NCBI GenBank assembly: GCA_013215515.1
Contig: JABSPC010000130.1
Coordinates: forward strand, 1 to 10,047
Length of the DNA stretch: 10,047 bases
Reading direction: 5' to 3'
Source: Crocinitomicaceae bacterium
Lineage (GTDB): Bacteria > Bacteroidota > Bacteroidia > Flavobacteriales_D > Crocinitomicaceae
The position numbers were made by a program, and so were the translations under genes. The notes under the pieces were generated by a model. It was not told the origin of the DNA and searched no databases. It worked only from the letters and a program-made list of their open reading frames with translations. Below, one piece after another: positions 6,692 to 10,047 of this stretch (position 1 is its first letter; each line of letters begins with the position of its first letter).

Positions 6692-9589
6692 ATGATGACG
6701 AAAACAATAAAAAGAGTACTGCTCACTTTTGGAGCGATTGTTTCCATCCAAAGTGCATCTGCCCAAGAATGGAAAAGTATGATGTACGATCCTTCTGTCA
6801 ATTTTTACGAGGTATGCGACGCGGCAGAAAAGTATTTTGAAACGCACGATAAAGATGTGAAAGGTTCTGGCTGGAAAGGGTACATGCGCTGGAGAGATAT
6901 GAATGAATCGAAATTCGCCCCGTCTGGAGACCGGAGTATAATCGATCCTTACCTTGTTAGTAAGGCGTACCGAGGATTCTTGAATGATAATCCAACGCCG
7001 GAGAGCTTGTTCCCGAATGGCTGGAACGAATTAGGACCCTATTCTATTGATAGTATAACAGGTCATTACAGCGCGGGATTGGGCCGGGTGGAAGATGTTT
7101 ATGTAGACCCGAGTAACTCAGACCGGGTTTATCTTGGATCTCGAAGTGGAGGCTTTTGGAGAACACTTGATGGAGGAGCAACTTGGTCAGCTGGTTTAAC
7201 AGATAATCTTTTTGCGACTGGTGTAAACGCTCTAACTGCAGGCCCAACGGATAATTCTCAAGTTTTAATCAACGTTCAAAATTCTGGAAATCAGTATTCT
7301 CATGGTGTTTATCGATCAAGTGACGCTGGCGATAACTGGACTGTTACGGATTTCAGCGCAACAAACTTAGGATTGGGAGGGCTTGGATCAAACTTTCGCG
7401 TTTATGAATTGGAATATCATCCTATTTTGAATAATGTCGTGTTCGTTGGAACCAATCAAGGTGTATACCGATCAGATGACGATTTAGTAACCTGGACATT
7501 GTATTTATCAGGAGGTCAAATTGACAATGTTCAATTTCACCCAACAGACCCAAATATTGTCTATGCGTATGACACGAAGAACGGTAATGGGGATCGAGAT
7601 TACGTCCATATTTCATTAGACGCTGGTCTTACTTGGTCGCTTTCGAATCAAGCCTCAGGAAATAACGATGCTGCTGCGCGAATAATGACAACTGCCGATT
7701 GTACGGATTGCTTGTACTTCGCATCATCGAATGGGATTTGGAAATCAATAAATAACGGAATGGATTTTACTTTTATCTCTAATCCAGGAGAGGGAAGAGG
7801 TGCATTCATTGTAGGCGACACGGACACAACAAAAATGATTATTGGTTCTATGGATACGTTTAGATCATCAAATAGCGGTGCGTCATTTGTACAGTCAGCT
7901 TGGTGGAGCCTAGGGAGTTCTCAGCACGGTTCTGGGACAAATCATGAGAAGTTCTTCCAAACGGATAAGTATGTGCACGCAGACCCAAGGGTTGGGAAAT
8001 CAATTAATGGTGTTTTTTACTTGGGGACAGACGGTTTTCTATGTAGAAGCACCGATTTTGGTGTGACATGGGAAATTTTAAATAGTGGTACTTCTATTCG
8101 TGAAAATTACACACTTGGAGTGAGCCAATCGAATCATTATACAACAATGATTGGTTCCCAAGACAATGGAACAAGCTTTACCAATGAAAGTGGTTGGCTT
8201 GAATTTTATGGTGCAGATGGAATGGAGGCGATAATTCATCCTTTGAATCCAGATTACATGATCGGTAGTGTGCAATACGGAGTTCGAAGAAGAACGATGA
8301 ATGGAGGGGTTTCACAAAATAATGCAGCACCTTCAGGTGAATCTGGCTCTGGGGAAGCGGACTGGGTGGCGCCAATGGCATATGACCCTAACGATCAATT
8401 TTCGGTATATCACTTTAGTGGTGAAGTATGGAAATCAGATGATTTTGCTACAACTTGGACGGAGTTGGGATCGCCAACAACTTTCACTGGTGATGGAAAT
8501 GTCGATCAAGCTGCAATTGCTGAAAACAACTCAAATATTATCGTAATATCTCGAAGCGATAAAATTGAAAAATCGTGGGATGGAGGAATGACTTTTACTG
8601 ATATTAAGGGAACTTTACCTTCAACATCTGTTAAAGACATCGCATTTGATCCTAAAGATGACAGCACGATAATGGTGGTGTACAATCAATACCAAGACAA
8701 CGGAAATAAGATCTTCATTTCTTATGATGGCGGAGCGGTTTGGAACAATATCACATTCAATTTAAATGACATGCCGATTCGATCTATCGTTATGGATCAT
8801 TCTTCTGATTCTTACATCTACGTTGGAGGAGAAATAGGAGTGTATGTAATGCCTAAAGGCGGAACATCATGGACGCTTTACAATCCCGCCTTGCCGAATG
8901 TAACAGTGCGCGAACTGGAAGTTTGTTATGGTTCGAATACGCTTAGAGCTGCAACTTGGGGTCGAGGAATGTGGGAGTATTCACTGAAAGATAGAATTGA
9001 TTATCCAGCGGTTTTGACAACAGAAATAACAACGCCTCCAACGCTTTTGATTCCTCTGGAAGCTGTAGATCAATTTGTTACATCGGTGATTTCATATGAC
9101 GATAACCTTTCATCCGTATATCTTGAATGGTCAATTGACCTACCAACTTTTGGAAACGCAATTTCCATGACGAATACGCAAGACAGTACTTGGGTTTCTG
9201 ATGCTCCACTTCCTGAATATCCGGAAGGGACGAAAATGTTCTTTAAGGTCTTTGCTATCGGATCAACTGGTGATTCAACGGAAACGTACAAGTTCATGTA
9301 CTACGTTCGCAACAATCCAAACATTGGAATTAAGGAGGTAGATAAAAATGATTTCGCTCTGATTTTCCCGAACCCAAATACGGGTGAATTCACTTTGGAT
9401 TTAGGAAGTGCAAAAGATGCGGTACACGTGACAATCTTAACGCAAGATGGCAAAACAGTACTTGATCAGGCATACTCAAACCAAAGTTCTATACTCTTCA
9501 ATATTGATGCGGCCGCTGGAACGTATTTCGTTTACGTTGAAGCGGACGGAGAGAGAATGGTGAAGAAGTTTATTGTAAGCGAGAAATAG
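6692..9589 (+). CDS. Large T9SS-secreted Asp-box beta-propeller protein (sortilin/BNR-like)
   Basis: A 965-residue exported protein. It has tandem ATG codons at 6692 and 6695; either gives the same signal peptide, ending SASAQ near residue 25. Residues about 125-765 form one or two beta-propellers with repeated Asp-boxes (S-x-D-x-G-x-T-W), clear at 158-165, 209-216, 308-315, 453-460, 628-635 and 677-684, with degenerate copies near 261, 352, 391 and 582. The block ends in LRAATWGRGMWEYSL (751-765), typical of the last blade in Vps10/sortilin-like bacterial proteins. An Ig-like module follows (about 780-872). The T9SS type A tail covers about 885-965, with IFPNPNTGEFTLDL, then TQDGKTVLDQ, then AAGTYFVYVEADGER. 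It should be exported by T9SS and attached to the surface or released. Asp-box propellers include glycosidases and adhesins, but catalytic residues cannot be assigned by eye, so substrate and activity remain unknown. Confidence 0.9.
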   Translation: MMTKTIKRVLLTFGAIVSIQSASAQEWKSMMYDPSVNFYEVCDAAEKYFETHDKDVKGSGWKGYMRWRDMNESKFAPSGDRSIIDPYLVSKAYRGFLNDNPTPESLFPNGWNELGPYSIDSITGHYSAGLGRVEDVYVDPSNSDRVYLGSRSGGFWRTLDGGATWSAGLTDNLFATGVNALTAGPTDNSQVLINVQNSGNQYSHGVYRSSDAGDNWTVTDFSATNLGLGGLGSNFRVYELEYHPILNNVVFVGTNQGVYRSDDDLVTWTLYLSGGQIDNVQFHPTDPNIVYAYDTKNGNGDRDYVHISLDAGLTWSLSNQASGNNDAAARIMTTADCTDCLYFASSNGIWKSINNGMDFTFISNPGEGRGAFIVGDTDTTKMIIGSMDTFRSSNSGASFVQSAWWSLGSSQHGSGTNHEKFFQTDKYVHADPRVGKSINGVFYLGTDGFLCRSTDFGVTWEILNSGTSIRENYTLGVSQSNHYTTMIGSQDNGTSFTNESGWLEFYGADGMEAIIHPLNPDYMIGSVQYGVRRRTMNGGVSQNNAAPSGESGSGEADWVAPMAYDPNDQFSVYHFSGEVWKSDDFATTWTELGSPTTFTGDGNVDQAAIAENNSNIIVISRSDKIEKSWDGGMTFTDIKGTLPSTSVKDIAFDPKDDSTIMVVYNQYQDNGNKIFISYDGGAVWNNITFNLNDMPIRSIVMDHSSDSYIYVGGEIGVYVMPKGGTSWTLYNPALPNVTVRELEVCYGSNTLRAATWGRGMWEYSLKDRIDYPAVLTTEITTPPTLLIPLEAVDQFVTSVISYDDNLSSVYLEWSIDLPTFGNAISMTNTQDSTWVSDAPLPEYPEGTKMFFKVFAIGSTGDSTETYKFMYYVRNNPNIGIKEVDKNDFALIFPNPNTGEFTLDLGSAKDAVHVTILTQDGKTVLDQAYSNQSSILFNIDAAAGTYFVYVEADGERMVKKFIVSEK

Positions 9590-9656
9590 CAAGAAGACCT
9601 GATTTCATTCTCCGATTGAAACATTAGATGAACTACCGCGCTATCGCTTTATTTAT

Positions 9657-9833
9657 ATGCCATTCGCTATTTATGTGATCAATTATTTTTGGTTTGGCTA
9701 TCGAGCGATCTTAACTTGTAACAAGTCAGATATTTCGTGGTACCATTTTTTTAGCCCAGTAGTGATTTCCGAATTTATTCAAGCTTACTTTTTAGAACCT
9801 TTATTGGCTCACATTAAAAATCGAGGGGAGTAA
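9657..9833 (+). pseudogene. Membrane-protein-like reading frame cut by the second IS
   Basis: A 58-codon frame from ATG 9657 to TAA 9831-9833. It begins MPFAIYVINYFWFGYRAIL and continues with ISWYHFFSPVV and FIQAYFLEPLL; the aromatic, hydrophobic make-up suggests a membrane segment. The frame is already open from 9603 without an ATG, and that upstream part (SPIETLDELPRYRF) also reads like protein, so the true start may be missing or non-standard. The last eight residues (AHIKNRGE) and the stop are encoded by the terminal repeat of the IS, so the host gene was probably cut at about 9805. I recognise no family. Chance openness of AT-rich DNA remains a real alternative. Confidence 0.3.
9806..9829. 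repeat. Terminal inverted repeat, left end of the second IS
   Basis: The sequence begins GGCTCACATTAA and closes GGGGA. It agrees with the inward reading of the right end at 115-139 at 15 of 24 positions, and it lies 32 bases upstream of the first transposase ORF, where the left end is expected. Confidence 0.55.
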
Positions 9834-9861
9834 TGTATCTTAGCCTTCAAAAAAGGACGTT

Positions 9862-10047
9862 TTGGAATTAGACTTGTTGAATGAAATATTACCTACCATA
9901 TTAAGTCCCCATTTTGATATAGTGAGTTATAGAAAGCTAGGTAACACCTCCACTAAGTTGATGGAGTTTGAGATTTTTTTGGATGAAAAGAATGTCCTAC
10001 CGTCAGGCTGCGAAATGAGAGATTATGAGTCAAAAGGATTTACACCT
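9862..10047 (+). CDS. ISAon1-type transposase N-terminal-region protein (3' partial)
   Basis: Sixty-two codons are visible and open to the window edge. The protein starts with LDLLNEILPTILSPHF, continues EFEIFLDEKNVLPSG, and ends in YESKGFTP. The 'DEKN-x-LP' and 'SKGF' pieces match my memory of the first, N-terminal-region ORF of ISAon1 elements, a protein of about 110-120 residues encoded ahead of the DDE transposase; its job is probably DNA binding at the IS ends. No ATG is available in frame before codon 34. The next upstream in-frame stop is TAG at 9841-9843, and TTG at 9862 has AAAAGGA five to seven bases before it, so a TTG start is the best choice. Confidence 0.75.
   Translation, partial: MELDLLNEILPTILSPHFDIVSYRKLGNTSTKLMEFEIFLDEKNVLPSGCEMRDYESKGFTP

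Larger units (their letters stand above)
9806..10047 (+). mobile_element. Left end of a second ISAon1-like insertion sequence (partial)
   Basis: The element begins with the terminal repeat at about 9806, followed by a short leader and the start of the ISAon1-type first ORF; it continues past the window. It has the same orientation as the element whose right end lies at 1-139. The host-side candidate for an 8-bp target duplication is 9798-9805. Confidence 0.75.

Noticed and set aside
6458..6847. Minus-strand frame of 129 codons
   Set aside because: It runs across the end of the lipoprotein gene and the start of the propeller gene, both well supported, and its translation has the His/Arg/Ile-rich look of an antisense shadow.
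8301..8546. Plus-strand frame in another phase inside the propeller gene
   Set aside because: The main frame keeps continuous propeller sequence and Asp-boxes through this stretch, so this is an overlap by chance.
9714..9726. Near-perfect palindrome ACTTGT-A-ACAAGT as an operator
   Set aside because: It lies inside the reading frame at 9657-9833, not before a gene start, and short palindromes of this kind are expected by chance.

Overview
The window looks like chromosomal DNA from a marine or aquatic Bacteroidota, most likely Flavobacteriales; the protein style reminds me of Crocinitomicaceae such as Fluviicola, but that is only an impression. Supporting signs seen directly are low G+C, a TTG-N20-TAnnTTTG promoter, A-rich leaders without strong Shine-Dalgarno sites, and two proteins ending in type IX secretion (T9SS) type A sorting domains. 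Characteristic Bacteroidota families are also present: Omp28-like lipoproteins, a DUF6029-like barrel and ISAon1-type transposase ends.

Layout. At 1-139 is the right end of an ISAon1-like insertion sequence: the transposase C-terminus and a terminal repeat. It cuts off the 3' part of a minus-strand secreted-protein gene (remnant 140-335). An intact paralogue of that gene, a T9SS cargo protein, lies at 594-1319 on the minus strand, with its own strong terminator (542-574) and a clear promoter (1342-1372). A divergent plus-strand block at 1601-5776 carries a TlpA/ResA-like thioredoxin, a DUF6029-like outer-membrane barrel and two tandem Omp28-like lipoproteins that overlap by one base. A small 65-residue gene with its own terminator follows (5925-6158). 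Next comes a two-gene unit of a small lipoprotein (6251-6673) and a 965-residue Asp-box beta-propeller protein with a T9SS tail (6692-9589). A short membrane-protein-like reading frame (9657-9833) then runs into the left end of a second ISAon1-like element, whose first ORF starts near 9862 and leaves the window.

How the genes fit together. All intact genes except the 65-residue one encode proteins with export signals, so this is an envelope and surface region. The four-gene block is the most coherent unit. Three of its products carry CxxC thioredoxin-type motifs, and the barrel's mature part has only two cysteines, both in its last 25 residues. This suggests a thiol-disulfide role at the outer membrane, which is inference. 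The two T9SS cargo genes need secretion machinery encoded elsewhere.

The two IS ends have the same orientation and bracket 9.67 kb of host DNA, and a reading frame runs into the IS at each junction. No RNA genes, CRISPR arrays or defence genes were recognised.
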